From the NCBI RefSeq assembly GCF_937880195.1, contig NZ_CALFLA010000095.1, positions 1 through 38,026 on the forward strand: a stretch of 38,026 nt of DNA, read 5' to 3'. Position numbers and translations under genes: made by a program. Of the stretch, positions 23,025 to 30,981 are shown piece after piece (positions within the stretch are counted from its first letter, which is position 1; every line of letters starts with the position of its first letter). The notes under the pieces were generated by a model. The model was not told the DNA's origin and searched no databases. It saw only the letters and a program-made list of their open reading frames with translations. The stretch is from an uncultured Blautia sp. GTDB taxonomy: Bacteria; Bacillota; Clostridia; Lachnospirales; Lachnospiraceae.

Positions 23025-24691
23025 CAAAAAAGATTTTTAAATCAACGGTACTTGTATCTGCATCTGTGCTGATTTTGGGAATTGCCTTTGTTATGGGGAT
23101 TCTTTACCAGTATTTTGGAAAGCAGCTGAACAGTGAATTGGAAAAAGAGGCTCAGTATCTTTCCTACGGAATAGAAGCGCAAGGACAGGAATTTCTGGAA
23201 CAGATCAAAAATACAGATTCCAGAATTACTTATATGGATGAAACAGGAACTGTGCTTTTTGACAATGAAGCAGATCCGTCAGAAATGGAAAATCATGAAA
23301 ACCGTGAGGAAGTCCAGGAAGCACTTTCAAAAGGAAGAGGAAGCGCTGTGCGTATGTCAGATACTCTTTCCCAAAATACTGTTTATTATGCGCTTCGCCT
23401 TTCTGACAATTCAGTGATCCGCGTGTCCAGTACCCAGTATTCTGTATTTGCTCTGATATTGCAGTTAGTACAGCCCACGCTTTGCATTATTTTTGTCATG
23501 CTGATCCTTGCAGGAATTTTTGCATCCAGAATTGCAGGAAAAATTGTGGAGCCCATCAATGAGCTGAATCTGGAAAAACCAGAGGAAAATGAAGCCTATG
23601 AAGAGGTGGCGCCTCTTCTGAGTAAGATCAACCGTCAGAATCGTCAGATCAGAACCCAGCTTGAAGAGGCTAGAAGAAGCCAGGAGGAGTTTTCTATTAT
23701 TACAGAAAATATGCAGGAAGGACTGCTGGTAATTGATCCTTATACCATGATTCTTTCTGGCAACTCCAGCGCATGGAAGATCTTTCAGGTCAGCCAGTCC
23801 CTTGTAGGACAAAGCGTTTACTCTCTTGACCGGGATGAGGAATTTCGCAAAGTGATCGAGGAGGTTCTGGCAGGAAAGCATGGAAACACTTTACTTCGTC
23901 TGGATCAGGAATTTGTCCAGCTGATCGCTAACCCGGTAGAAAGAGAGGGCAAAACGGTAGGCGCTGTTCTTCTTTTGATGAATGAGACGGAAAAAGTCCA
24001 GAGAGAAAATTTGAGAAGGGAATTTTCTGCCAATGTTTCTCATGAGCTGAAAACACCCCTGACTTCAATTTCTGGTTTTGCAGAGATCATTCAGGATGGA
24101 TTTGTGAAAGAAGAGGATATAAAGAAGTTTGCAGGAAGAATCTACCGGGAAGCCCAGAGACTGATCCGGCTAGTAGAAGACACCATAAAGATTTCTCAGC
24201 TTGACGAGGGAGAAAACCCCTACGAATGGGAAAATACAGATCTTTATCTGATTGCAAAGAACGTATGTAGCAATCTGAAAGAAATCGCTGAAAAAAAGGA
24301 TGTGCATTTGTACATTGACGGAGAAAGGATGGTCTGCCGTACCGTTCGTCCGATTCTGGAGGAGGTTCTTTATAACCTTTGTGATAATGGAATCAAGTAT
24401 AATAAACAAAACGGAACTGTTACTATATCTCTCATAGATCTTGGCGACGATATACAGATCGCAGTGGAGGACAATGGAATTGGAATCCCAAGAGAAGACA
24501 GAAACCGTGTATTTGAACGTTTTTATCGAGTGGATAAAAGCCATTCCAAAGAGATCGGCGGTACAGGCCTGGGACTTTCTATTGTGAAACATGGAGTGGG
24601 ATTCCTTGGAGGAACACTGGGAATGATCAGTGAAGAAAACAAAGGAACAAGGATTACCATAACTCTTCCGAAAAATGGAAAAGAAATATAA
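23021..24691 (+). CDS. phoR: Sensor histidine kinase PhoR
   Basis: The 556-residue kinase uses a TTG start (23021) overlapping the phoU TGA, with GGAGGA 8 bases upstream. It has a transmembrane helix at about 8-28, a short extracytoplasmic domain to about 140, a second helix at about 143-168, and a PAS-like domain at about 225-330 (IITENMQEGLLVIDPY). The HisKA domain has the phosphorylated His341 in NVSHELKTPLTSISGF, and the ATPase domain has the N box (LCDNGIKYN), G1 (VEDNGIGIP) and G2 (GGTGLGLSIVKH). The architecture and operon position identify PhoR. There is no response regulator gene next to it in the window; PhoP must be encoded elsewhere. A terminator follows directly. Confidence 0.93.
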   Translation: MTKKIFKSTVLVSASVLILGIAFVMGILYQYFGKQLNSELEKEAQYLSYGIEAQGQEFLEQIKNTDSRITYMDETGTVLFDNEADPSEMENHENREEVQEALSKGRGSAVRMSDTLSQNTVYYALRLSDNSVIRVSSTQYSVFALILQLVQPTLCIIFVMLILAGIFASRIAGKIVEPINELNLEKPEENEAYEEVAPLLSKINRQNRQIRTQLEEARRSQEEFSIITENMQEGLLVIDPYTMILSGNSSAWKIFQVSQSLVGQSVYSLDRDEEFRKVIEEVLAGKHGNTLLRLDQEFVQLIANPVEREGKTVGAVLLLMNETEKVQRENLRREFSANVSHELKTPLTSISGFAEIIQDGFVKEEDIKKFAGRIYREAQRLIRLVEDTIKISQLDEGENPYEWENTDLYLIAKNVCSNLKEIAEKKDVHLYIDGERMVCRTVRPILEEVLYNLCDNGIKYNKQNGTVTISLIDLGDDIQIAVEDNGIGIPREDRNRVFERFYRVDKSHSKEIGGTGLGLSIVKHGVGFLGGTLGMISEENKGTRITITLPKNGKEI

Positions 24692-24703
24692 AAATCATGG
24701 CAT

Positions 24704-24773
24704 AAAAAATGTTGTAAGACCAGAGCCCTGGATGTGAGATCAACATCAGGGAGCTGGCTTACAACATTTTTTT
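24704..24773. terminator. Terminator of the pst-pho operon
   Basis: A long stem with AAAAAATGTTGTAAG (24704-24718) pairing with CTTACAACATTTTTTT (24758-24773), plus inner CCAG/CTGG and CCCTG/CAGGG stems. A-run and T-run on both sides allow it to work in both directions, also for the minus-strand gene at 24791. Confidence 0.93.
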
Positions 24774-24790
24774 GAATCAGTCAGGTGTAC

Positions 24791-24982
24791 CTAATAACAA
24801 TAAGCTCCTTCATATCTGGAACAGGATTCTTTTTTGCGGGACTGGTCTTTGCAGGTACTGCACCGATCGCAAAATTCCTGTTCATAGCAGGTGGCGCACA
24901 CACAGTTTCCGCAGGCGCTGCGGTCGTATTCCGGTGTGCAGGTATAAGGAACTTTTTCTTTGCTGTTATGATTTTCGTTCAT
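24791..24982 (-). CDS. Cysteine-rich miniprotein, function unknown
   Basis: The product has 63 residues with ten cysteines, mostly paired: ACGNCVCATCYEQEFCDRC, STC, ESC and a C-terminal YCY. The spacing suggests one or two zinc-ribbon-like or other metal sites. The ATG lies 10 bases after AAAGGAGGGTG, a strong ribosome site, and the gene is 19 bases behind yitT and ends at a terminator, which argues that it is real. There is no signal peptide or membrane helix. It is the third gene of an operon with a methyltransferase and a YitT membrane protein. I do not recognise a named family. Confidence 0.78.
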   Translation of the reverse strand: MNENHNSKEKVPYTCTPEYDRSACGNCVCATCYEQEFCDRCSTCKDQSRKKESCSRYEGAYCY

Positions 24983-25001
24983 AAAGCGTCACCCTCCTTT
25001 A

Positions 25002-25883
25002 TTAATAATCGGTTTTATAATAAAATCTTCCGTTAATAAAGTCAGTTTTGATAATATTTACAAAAGCCTGGGGATCTACCTCGATTACTTTTTTTACAAG
25101 GATCTTTGCCTCTTCACGGGAGACAACAGAATAGATCATAGCCGTGTTGTCGCCGCTGTAGCATCCGGTTCCGTCAATTCTTGTGGCTGAATGATGAGAA
25201 AGTTTGGAGATTTCTTCATAAACCTCGTCGGGATGTCGGGTAATAATAAATAATGTGTGCTTTTTGTACCTCTGGTGGAGCATTTGGACTACCTGGGTAG
25301 AGGTGAACTGAAAAATAATGGAATAAAGAGCTTTATCCCAGCCAAATAAAAGTCCGGCTGCAATAAGGATCACAGCGTTTCCGCATAAAATGTAATTCCA
25401 TATATCCTGTCCGTTTTTTTCTGAAAAATAAATGGCAATAAAGTCTGTGCCGCCGCTGCTGGTATTTCCGATCAGACAAAGGCTTATTACAAAGCCGTTG
25501 ATCAGTCCGCCGAAAATACTGATCAGAAGAGGATCATAAGTAATTGGCTGGACTGGTATCAGGTCGGTCAGGATACTGGAAAGCACAATGACTACGCAGG
25601 AACTTAAAGTGAATTTGGCGCCGATATATTTCAGACCGATAAAAACAGGAACGGCATTTAAGGCTATATTGATCAGAGTGTAGGGAACTTCCATGTTCAT
25701 AAATTCCTGGAAAATTCCCTGAATCAACAGAGTAAGCCCATTAAAACCGCCGGGATAAAGCCCTCCGGCTTTTACAAAGGTTTTGATGTTTACAGCAAAG
25801 ATCACGGCTGCGATCACAGCGCAGCCGTATCGCTTTAGTTCGATTTTGGCGTCCATTCCTTTAAACTGTGATGCAATGTTCAT
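25002..25883 (-). CDS. YitT-family membrane protein
   Basis: The 293-residue protein starts at ATG after AAGGAGGGA. The N-terminal 210 residues hold about five or six membrane helices of the YitT/DUF161 type (AVNIKTFVKAGGLYPGGFNG, NTSSGGTDFIAIYFSEKNG). The C-terminal 80 residues form the soluble DUF2179 domain (HTLFIITRHPDEVYEEI, IDGTGCYSGDNTAMIYSVV, DPQAFVNIIKTDFINGRFYY). The biochemical function of the family is unknown. It is 36 bases behind the methyltransferase gene in the same operon. Confidence 0.93.
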   Translation of the reverse strand: MNIASQFKGMDAKIELKRYGCAVIAAVIFAVNIKTFVKAGGLYPGGFNGLTLLIQGIFQEFMNMEVPYTLINIALNAVPVFIGLKYIGAKFTLSSCVVIVLSSILTDLIPVQPITYDPLLISIFGGLINGFVISLCLIGNTSSGGTDFIAIYFSEKNGQDIWNYILCGNAVILIAAGLLFGWDKALYSIIFQFTSTQVVQMLHQRYKKHTLFIITRHPDEVYEEISKLSHHSATRIDGTGCYSGDNTAMIYSVVSREEAKILVKKVIEVDPQAFVNIIKTDFINGRFYYKTDY

Positions 25884-25919
25884 AAGAAATCCCTCCTTAT
25901 AACATATCTTTCCGCTGCT

Positions 25920-26780
25920 CTATCTGGCTTCCCACCGTCCAGAAGCGCCACAGGGAAGAACAAGGCCGCTGGAGGTGACGGGAAGTCCGATTTCCTGAGA
26001 ATCTACGATTCCGTCATAGGATTTCAGCTCTGTTGCCAGCATGTAGGTAAGAACTGCAGGAGCAAGCCCGGTGGTATAGGAGTTGATCAGGAAAAAGAGG
26101 GGCTGGGGACTGAGAAGTTTGGTGCAGAGCTTCACCAGCGGATGAATTGCATCCTCGATCTTCCAGATCTCGCCTTTAGGACCTCTTCCGTAGGAAGGCG
26201 GATCCATGATAATAGCGTCATAGTGGTTGCCTCTTCGGATTTCCCTTTCTACAAATTTTACACAGTCATCTACAAGCCAGCGGATAGGAGCCTCTGCCAG
26301 TCCTGAGGCAGCAGCGTTTTCTTTTGCCCATGTTACCATACCCTTGGAGGCGTCTACGTGGGTTACGCTGGCGCCTGCGGCTGCTGCGGCCAGAGTTGCC
26401 CCTCCTGTGTAGGCAAAGAGATTCAGAACCTTCACAGGACGTCCGGCATTTCGGATCTTATCTCCAAACCAGTCCCAGTTGACAGCCTGCTCAGGAAAAA
26501 GTCCTGTATGTTTGAAGCTGAAAGGCTTCAGGTGGAAGGTAAGATGTTTATAATGAAGATCCCACTGCTGGGGAAGATCAAAAAATTCCCATTCGCCGCC
26601 GCCTTTTTTGCTTCTGTGGTAGTGTGCGTTCATGTTTTTCCAGCCCCGGCTTGTCTTAGGAGTATCCCAGATAACCTGCGGGTCCGGGCGGACCAGGGTA
26701 TATTTTCCCCATCGTTCCAGCTTCTCGCCGCAGGAGGCGTCAATTACTTCATATTCTTTCCATTGATCTGCAATCCACAT
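25920..26780 (-). CDS. Class I SAM-dependent methyltransferase, RlmI-like
   Basis: The 286-residue protein starts at ATG after GAGAGGATATAATTT. An N-terminal beta domain (about 1-85) precedes a Rossmann methyltransferase core: motif I VLNLFAYTGGATLAAAAAGA, acidic motif II VTHVDASKGMVTWAKENA, motif III RWLVDDCVKFV, and motif IV IIMDPPSYGRGPKGE. The DPPSYGR motif is typical of the RlmI/RlmK type that methylates rRNA bases. It lacks the PUA domain at the N-terminus of E. coli RlmI, so the exact target (probably 23S rRNA) is uncertain. It is the first gene of a three-gene minus-strand operon. Confidence 0.88.
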   Translation of the reverse strand: MWIADQWKEYEVIDASCGEKLERWGKYTLVRPDPQVIWDTPKTSRGWKNMNAHYHRSKKGGGEWEFFDLPQQWDLHYKHLTFHLKPFSFKHTGLFPEQAVNWDWFGDKIRNAGRPVKVLNLFAYTGGATLAAAAAGASVTHVDASKGMVTWAKENAAASGLAEAPIRWLVDDCVKFVEREIRRGNHYDAIIMDPPSYGRGPKGEIWKIEDAIHPLVKLCTKLLSPQPLFFLINSYTTGLAPAVLTYMLATELKSYDGIVDSQEIGLPVTSSGLVLPCGASGRWEAR

Positions 26781-26808
26781 AAATTATATCCTCTCATTAG
26801 TCATTATC

Positions 26809-26833
26809 CGGCAGCAGTATATGACAGCTGCCG
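26809..26833 (-). promoter_or_regulatory. Hairpin in the leader of the methyltransferase operon
   Basis: CGGCAGC (26809-26815) and GCTGCCG (26827-26833) form a perfect 7-bp stem with an 11-base loop. It sits between promoter and ribosome binding site. On plus it is followed by TTTTATAT, so it may instead stop antisense transcription. Confidence 0.5.
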
Positions 26834-26845
26834 TTTTATATCATC

Positions 26846-26874
26846 AGTATAGGATAATGGGAGAAAATCTGCAA
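26846..26874 (-). promoter_or_regulatory. Promoter of the methyltransferase-yitT operon
   Basis: On the minus strand, TTGCAG (plus 26869-26874), a 17-base spacer, and TATACT (26846-26851), 65 bases before the ATG. Confidence 0.65.
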
Positions 26875-26940
26875 GTGAAAATGACGGGAAAAGGGTTCTG
26901 AGGTACAGTGATTTTTTCATAAATACAGTAATTACAGGTC

Positions 26941-26970
26941 TTGACAAGCAGGACTTTAGCATACTAAAAT
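26941..26970 (+). promoter_or_regulatory. Promoter of the aminotransferase gene
   Basis: Consensus TTGACA (26941-26946), an 18-base spacer and TAAAAT (26965-26970), 71 bases before the ATG. The remaining intergenic bases 26875-26940 show nothing recognisable. Confidence 0.65.
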
Positions 26971-27041
26971 AGACGAGATAGTAAAATTCAGCGATTTAAA
27001 ATAAAAAAGCCCCAGAAAGAAGCGGGACGAGGAGGAGAAAG

Positions 27042-28325
27042 ATGGAGAAATACAGTGAAATGAGCAGAGAGCAGCTCCTTGCTCTGAAAGAAGAACTGGA
27101 ACAGCAGTATGCAGAAATCAAGGCACAGGGACTTGCCCTGGATATGTCCCGTGGTAAACCGGGGGCAGAGCAGCTTGATCTTTCCATGGGAATGATGCAG
27201 GTGCTGGCAAACAGAGAAGAGCTGAAATGTGAGACTGGCGTAGACTGCCGTAACTATGGAGTGATCGACGGAATCCCTGAGGCGAAGCGTCTTCTGGGTC
27301 AGATTTCCGAGGTAGACCCGGAACACATTATTATTTATGGAAACTCCAGCCTGAACGTTATGTTTGATTCCATTGCCCGCTCTATGACACACGGCGTTAT
27401 GGGAAATACTCCATGGTGTAAGCTTGACAAGGTAAAATTTCTTTGTCCGGTACCGGGATATGACCGTCATTTTAAGATCACAGAATTTTTTGGCATTGAA
27501 ATGATCAACGTCCCCATGTCACCGGAAGGCCCGGATATGGACATGGTAGAAAAACTGGTAAGCGAAGATGCTTCCATTAAGGGTATCTGGTGTGTTCCCA
27601 AGTATTCTAACCCGCAGGGCTACACTTACTCTGCAAAAACAGTACAGAGATTTGCAAACCTGAAGCCGGCAGCACCGGATTTCCGTATCTACTGGGACAA
27701 TGCGTACAGCGTTCACCATCTGTATGACGAAAATCAGGATTTCCTTCTTGAGATTCTTACAGAGTGCGCAAAGGCAGGCAATCCTGATATCGTATATAAA
27801 TTTACATCAACTTCCAAGATCAGCTTCCCGGGCTCCGGTATCGCAGCAGTTGCCGCATCCAAGGCAAACCTTGATGATTTCCGCAAATACATGCAGATCC
27901 AGACCATCGGTCATGATAAGCTGAACCAGCTCCGCCATGTGAAATTCTTTAAGAACCTTGAAGGCGTTCACGCGCATATGAGAAAACATGCGGACATTAT
28001 CCGTCCTAAGTTTGAAATGGTAATTGAAATCCTTCAGAACGAGCTGGGAGGACTGGGAATCGGAGAATGGACAACTCCACGGGGAGGATATTTTATTTCC
28101 TTTGACGCTATGGAAGGCTGCGCAAAAAATATTGTGGCAAAGGCAAAAGAGGCTGGCGTTGTTATGACAGGAGCAGGAGCTACCTACCCATATGGAAAAG
28201 ATCCAAAAGACTCCAACATCCGTATCGCTCCTACTTTCCCGTCTATTGACGAACTGGAAAAGGCGGCAAGGGTATTTGTAGTATGCGTGAAGCTGGCAAG
28301 CGTAGAGAAGCTTCTGGAAGCATAA
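27042..28325 (+). CDS. PLP-dependent aminotransferase, aspartate type (subgroup 1c)
   Basis: The 427-residue fold-type I aminotransferase starts at ATG behind GAGGAGGAGAAAG. The sequence has the N-terminal SRGKPGAEQLDLSMGM block, NYGVIDGIPEAK, YGNSSLNVMFDS for PLP phosphate binding, PKYSNPQGYTYS, IYWDNAYSVHHL, and the PLP-binding Lys259 in TSTSKISFPGSG. These features are those of the PF12897 group, whose characterised members are aspartate aminotransferases (type 1c). It would convert aspartate and 2-oxoglutarate to oxaloacetate and glutamate; the substrate is inferred from the family. It has its own promoter and the next gene follows 34 bases later. Confidence 0.9.
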   Translation: MEKYSEMSREQLLALKEELEQQYAEIKAQGLALDMSRGKPGAEQLDLSMGMMQVLANREELKCETGVDCRNYGVIDGIPEAKRLLGQISEVDPEHIIIYGNSSLNVMFDSIARSMTHGVMGNTPWCKLDKVKFLCPVPGYDRHFKITEFFGIEMINVPMSPEGPDMDMVEKLVSEDASIKGIWCVPKYSNPQGYTYSAKTVQRFANLKPAAPDFRIYWDNAYSVHHLYDENQDFLLEILTECAKAGNPDIVYKFTSTSKISFPGSGIAAVAASKANLDDFRKYMQIQTIGHDKLNQLRHVKFFKNLEGVHAHMRKHADIIRPKFEMVIEILQNELGGLGIGEWTTPRGGYFISFDAMEGCAKNIVAKAKEAGVVMTGAGATYPYGKDPKDSNIRIAPTFPSIDELEKAARVFVVCVKLASVEKLLEA

Positions 28326-28359
28326 AGACAGATCAGGAATCTCAGAAGCAGGAGGGCTC

Positions 28360-29850
28360 ATGAAAGAAAAAAATAAAAATCAGGAGTCTCTTTCAGAGGT
28401 TCAGACAGAAGAAAAACAAAAAATGGGAACAGGAAGAAAGATACTGATAGGATTAACTGCAGTTTTGTTTATCCTTACTGCAGCTGCCTATGGTTACGGA
28501 GTGTTTTATTTTACCGGACACTTTCTTCCTGGATCCTTTGTGAATGGATTTAACTGCTCTTATATGGATCAGGAAGAAGCAGAAACTCTTCTGAAAAAAA
28601 AGACAGAAGCCTATGTTCTTGCCATCCAGACAAGAGGAAACGGTCAGGAAAGTATTTCTGCCAAAGAGATAAATCTGGCATATCAGTCTGACGGAAGCAT
28701 CAAAAAGCTGATGCATGACCAGAAGAGATTTTTGTGGTTTTTGTCCTTTGGACAGCAGAGCATCATGGAGGTTCCGTCCTCTGTAAGCTATGACGAGGGG
28801 CTTTTTGAGCAGAGATTTGGCGCGCTGGAATGTTTGAAGGATCAGGAGGAACCGGCGGACGCTTATATAGAGGACACAGGAAGCGGATTTTCCATTGTTC
28901 CTGAAATAGAAGGAAACAAGGTCAATGAAGACAAATTCCGGGAAACGCTGATCACTGCCCTGACTACAGGTGATCCAAATGTAAATCTGGAAGAGGATGG
29001 CTGCTATGTCAACCCGGAAGTATACAGGGACAATGAAAGACTTATGGCAGACTGCCGACAGATGGATGAGCTGACAGACGTAGTGATCACATATGATTTT
29101 GGCGACAGAAAAGAAATGGCTGACCGAAACGTGATCCGTACCTGGCTTTCCAGAAACGAAGATCAGGATCTTGTTCTTGACAGTCAAAAGATTGCACAGT
29201 ACATAAAGACACTGGCAGAGAAATATGATACAATAGGAACACAGCGCAGCTTTGTTACCTATAACAGCCGTGAGATCACTGTTTCCGGCGGAGATTACGG
29301 ATGGCAGATCGACCAGGAAAAAGAGACCCAGGCTCTTTATCAGGCAGTAACAGATAAAAAGACCCAGGTCCGGGAGCCGGAATATCAGAAAAAGGCTATG
29401 AGCCGTAATACCAATGATATTGGTTATACCTATGTGGAGATAAACCTTGCAGCCCAAAGGCTGGTGGTGTATCAGGAGGGAATGCCTGTTGCAGATACGG
29501 GAATCTATGCTCCGGGCGGAACAGAGCCGGGAGTTTATACAGTGGGAGAAATGCAGTCTCCCGGAGAGACAGAAGCAGGAACTGTCAACTACTGGATCCC
29601 TTATAGCCAGGGGCTGGGAATCGTAGACAACCCTTCTCTTACCCAGGAAGCAGCAGGAACTTATTCAGGAGAAATACTGGACAGCGCGATCCTTGCGGAT
29701 TTTGGTTCAGGAGAAACCTCTGATACAGGAGAAACAGCAGATCTTTGGGGCGGGATCGAAAACACCTATATACAGATCCCGGAAGATATGGCAGGGCAGG
29801 TTTACCAGAATATAAAACCGGGTATGCCCATAGTGATCTATAATGAATAA
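28360..29850 (+). CDS. L,D-transpeptidase-like protein lacking catalytic residues
   Basis: The 496-residue protein starts at ATG behind GCAGGAGGGC. It has a cytoplasmic tail of 27 residues and a membrane helix at about 28-50, then an extracellular region with a peptidoglycan-binding-like (PG_binding_4) module around 176-290 (FSIVPEIEGNKVNEDKF). The C-terminus, from about 360, follows the YkuD L,D-transpeptidase fold: YVEINLAAQRLVVYQEG, PGGTEPGVYTVGEM, VNYWIPYSQGLGIVDN and VYQNIKPGMPIVIY. The active-site SHGC segment reads ENTY (467-470), so the catalytic Cys is Tyr470 and the His is Asn468; the upstream His of the GIHD segment is Val422. It therefore cannot be a normal transpeptidase. It is probably a cell-wall scaffold or regulator. 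Its neighbours ddl and murF support a wall role. Confidence 0.82.
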   Translation: MKEKNKNQESLSEVQTEEKQKMGTGRKILIGLTAVLFILTAAAYGYGVFYFTGHFLPGSFVNGFNCSYMDQEEAETLLKKKTEAYVLAIQTRGNGQESISAKEINLAYQSDGSIKKLMHDQKRFLWFLSFGQQSIMEVPSSVSYDEGLFEQRFGALECLKDQEEPADAYIEDTGSGFSIVPEIEGNKVNEDKFRETLITALTTGDPNVNLEEDGCYVNPEVYRDNERLMADCRQMDELTDVVITYDFGDRKEMADRNVIRTWLSRNEDQDLVLDSQKIAQYIKTLAEKYDTIGTQRSFVTYNSREITVSGGDYGWQIDQEKETQALYQAVTDKKTQVREPEYQKKAMSRNTNDIGYTYVEINLAAQRLVVYQEGMPVADTGIYAPGGTEPGVYTVGEMQSPGETEAGTVNYWIPYSQGLGIVDNPSLTQEAAGTYSGEILDSAILADFGSGETSDTGETADLWGGIENTYIQIPEDMAGQVYQNIKPGMPIVIYNE

Positions 29851-29851
29851 C

Positions 29852-29895
29852 AAATGCTGCAGAGATTCCAACAGGGATTTTTGCAGCAATTTTTG
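29852..29895 (+). terminator. Terminator-like hairpin before ddl
   Basis: AAATGCTGCA (29853-29862) pairs with TGCAGCAATTT (29882-29892) with a bulge, ending in a T5. It lies only 25 bases before the ddl ATG, so it may attenuate rather than end transcription. Confidence 0.5.
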
Positions 29896-29916
29896 CATTG
29901 AAGAGGGAGAAATATT

Positions 29917-30951
29917 ATGAGGATTGTAGTTTTAGCAGGAGGAACCAGCACAGAGAGAGACGTTTCCATTGTTTCAGGAACAGGGATCTGTAACGGACTG
30001 CGGGCAAAAGGCCATGAGGCGGTTCTGGTTGACGTATTTTGCGGAATCGAGAATGTGAACTGGGAAGAGCCGTTTCCTGGAGAATATGATGTAGAGGCAG
30101 CAAGCGCTTACATAAAGAGCTTTAACAAGAATATCGAAGAGCTCAAGAAGGAGCGGAAGGACTTTTTCGGACCAAATGTGATCCGTCTCTGTAAAATGGC
30201 AGATTTTGTTTTTCTGGGACTTCACGGAGCCAACGGTGAAGACGGACGTATTCAGGCGGCCTTTGATCTTATGGGGATCAAATACACGGGAACAGGATAT
30301 TTAAGCAGCGCAATGGCTATGGATAAGGGAATTACCAAATGGATGTTCCAGATGCACGGCGTACCGGTTCCCGGCGGCGTTACCATGAAAAAGAATAATC
30401 GTAAAGAAGACCTTGCAGAGCTGGGGCTTGCTTTTCCAGTGGTTGTAAAAACATGCTGCGGCGGTTCCAGCATCGGAGTGTATATTGTGCAGGATCAGGA
30501 AGAATATCAGAAAGCTCTGGAGGATGCTTTTTCTTATGAAGAGGAAGTTGTTGTGGAGGAATTTATCCAGGGAACAGAATATACAGTGGCAGTTGTAGAC
30601 GGACAGGCGTATCCTGTAGTTCAGATCGTTCCCTGCCAGGGCTTTTATGACTACGAAAACAAATATAAACCAGGCGCTGTAAAAGAAACCTGTCCGGCTC
30701 CGATTTCAGAAGAGCTGACCAAAAGACTGCAGCACTATGCAGTAAAGGGCTACAAGGCTCTTTCCCTGGAAAGTTACGCAAGACTTGATTTTATTGTAAC
30801 AGAGGACGAGAAGATCTACTGTCTGGAGGCAAACACTCTTCCGGGAATGACCCCTACCAGTCTGATTCCTCAGGAAGCGGCAGTTCTGGGAATGGATTAT
30901 CCCACCCTCTGCGAGAAGCTGATCCATGTTTCCATGAAAAAATATCAGTAA
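29917..30951 (+). CDS. ddl: D-alanine--D-alanine ligase
   Basis: The 344-residue ATP-grasp enzyme starts at ATG after GAGGGAGA. It has the N-terminal LAGGTSTERDVSIVSGTG loop, LGLHGANGEDGRIQAAFDLM, KTCCGGSSIGVY for ATP binding, EEFIQGTEYTVAVVDG, and the C-terminal metal site ARLDFIV...YCLEANTLPGMTPTSL. The omega-loop stretch FYDYENKYKPG keeps the tyrosine region of D-Ala-D-Ala ligases and lacks the VanA-type loop, so it should make D-Ala-D-Ala rather than D-Ala-D-Lac. It is followed 30 bases later by murF, which uses its product. Confidence 0.95.
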   Translation: MRIVVLAGGTSTERDVSIVSGTGICNGLRAKGHEAVLVDVFCGIENVNWEEPFPGEYDVEAASAYIKSFNKNIEELKKERKDFFGPNVIRLCKMADFVFLGLHGANGEDGRIQAAFDLMGIKYTGTGYLSSAMAMDKGITKWMFQMHGVPVPGGVTMKKNNRKEDLAELGLAFPVVVKTCCGGSSIGVYIVQDQEEYQKALEDAFSYEEEVVVEEFIQGTEYTVAVVDGQAYPVVQIVPCQGFYDYENKYKPGAVKETCPAPISEELTKRLQHYAVKGYKALSLESYARLDFIVTEDEKIYCLEANTLPGMTPTSLIPQEAAVLGMDYPTLCEKLIHVSMKKYQ

Positions 30952-30981
30952 AATCCAGATAAAAGAAAGCAGGAACATAAA

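Noticed and set aside
26996..27040. A minus-strand terminator-like GTCCC/GGGGC stem followed by TTTTTTATTTT before the aminotransferase
   Set aside because: The stem is only five pairs with a wobble and no minus-strand gene lies upstream of it.
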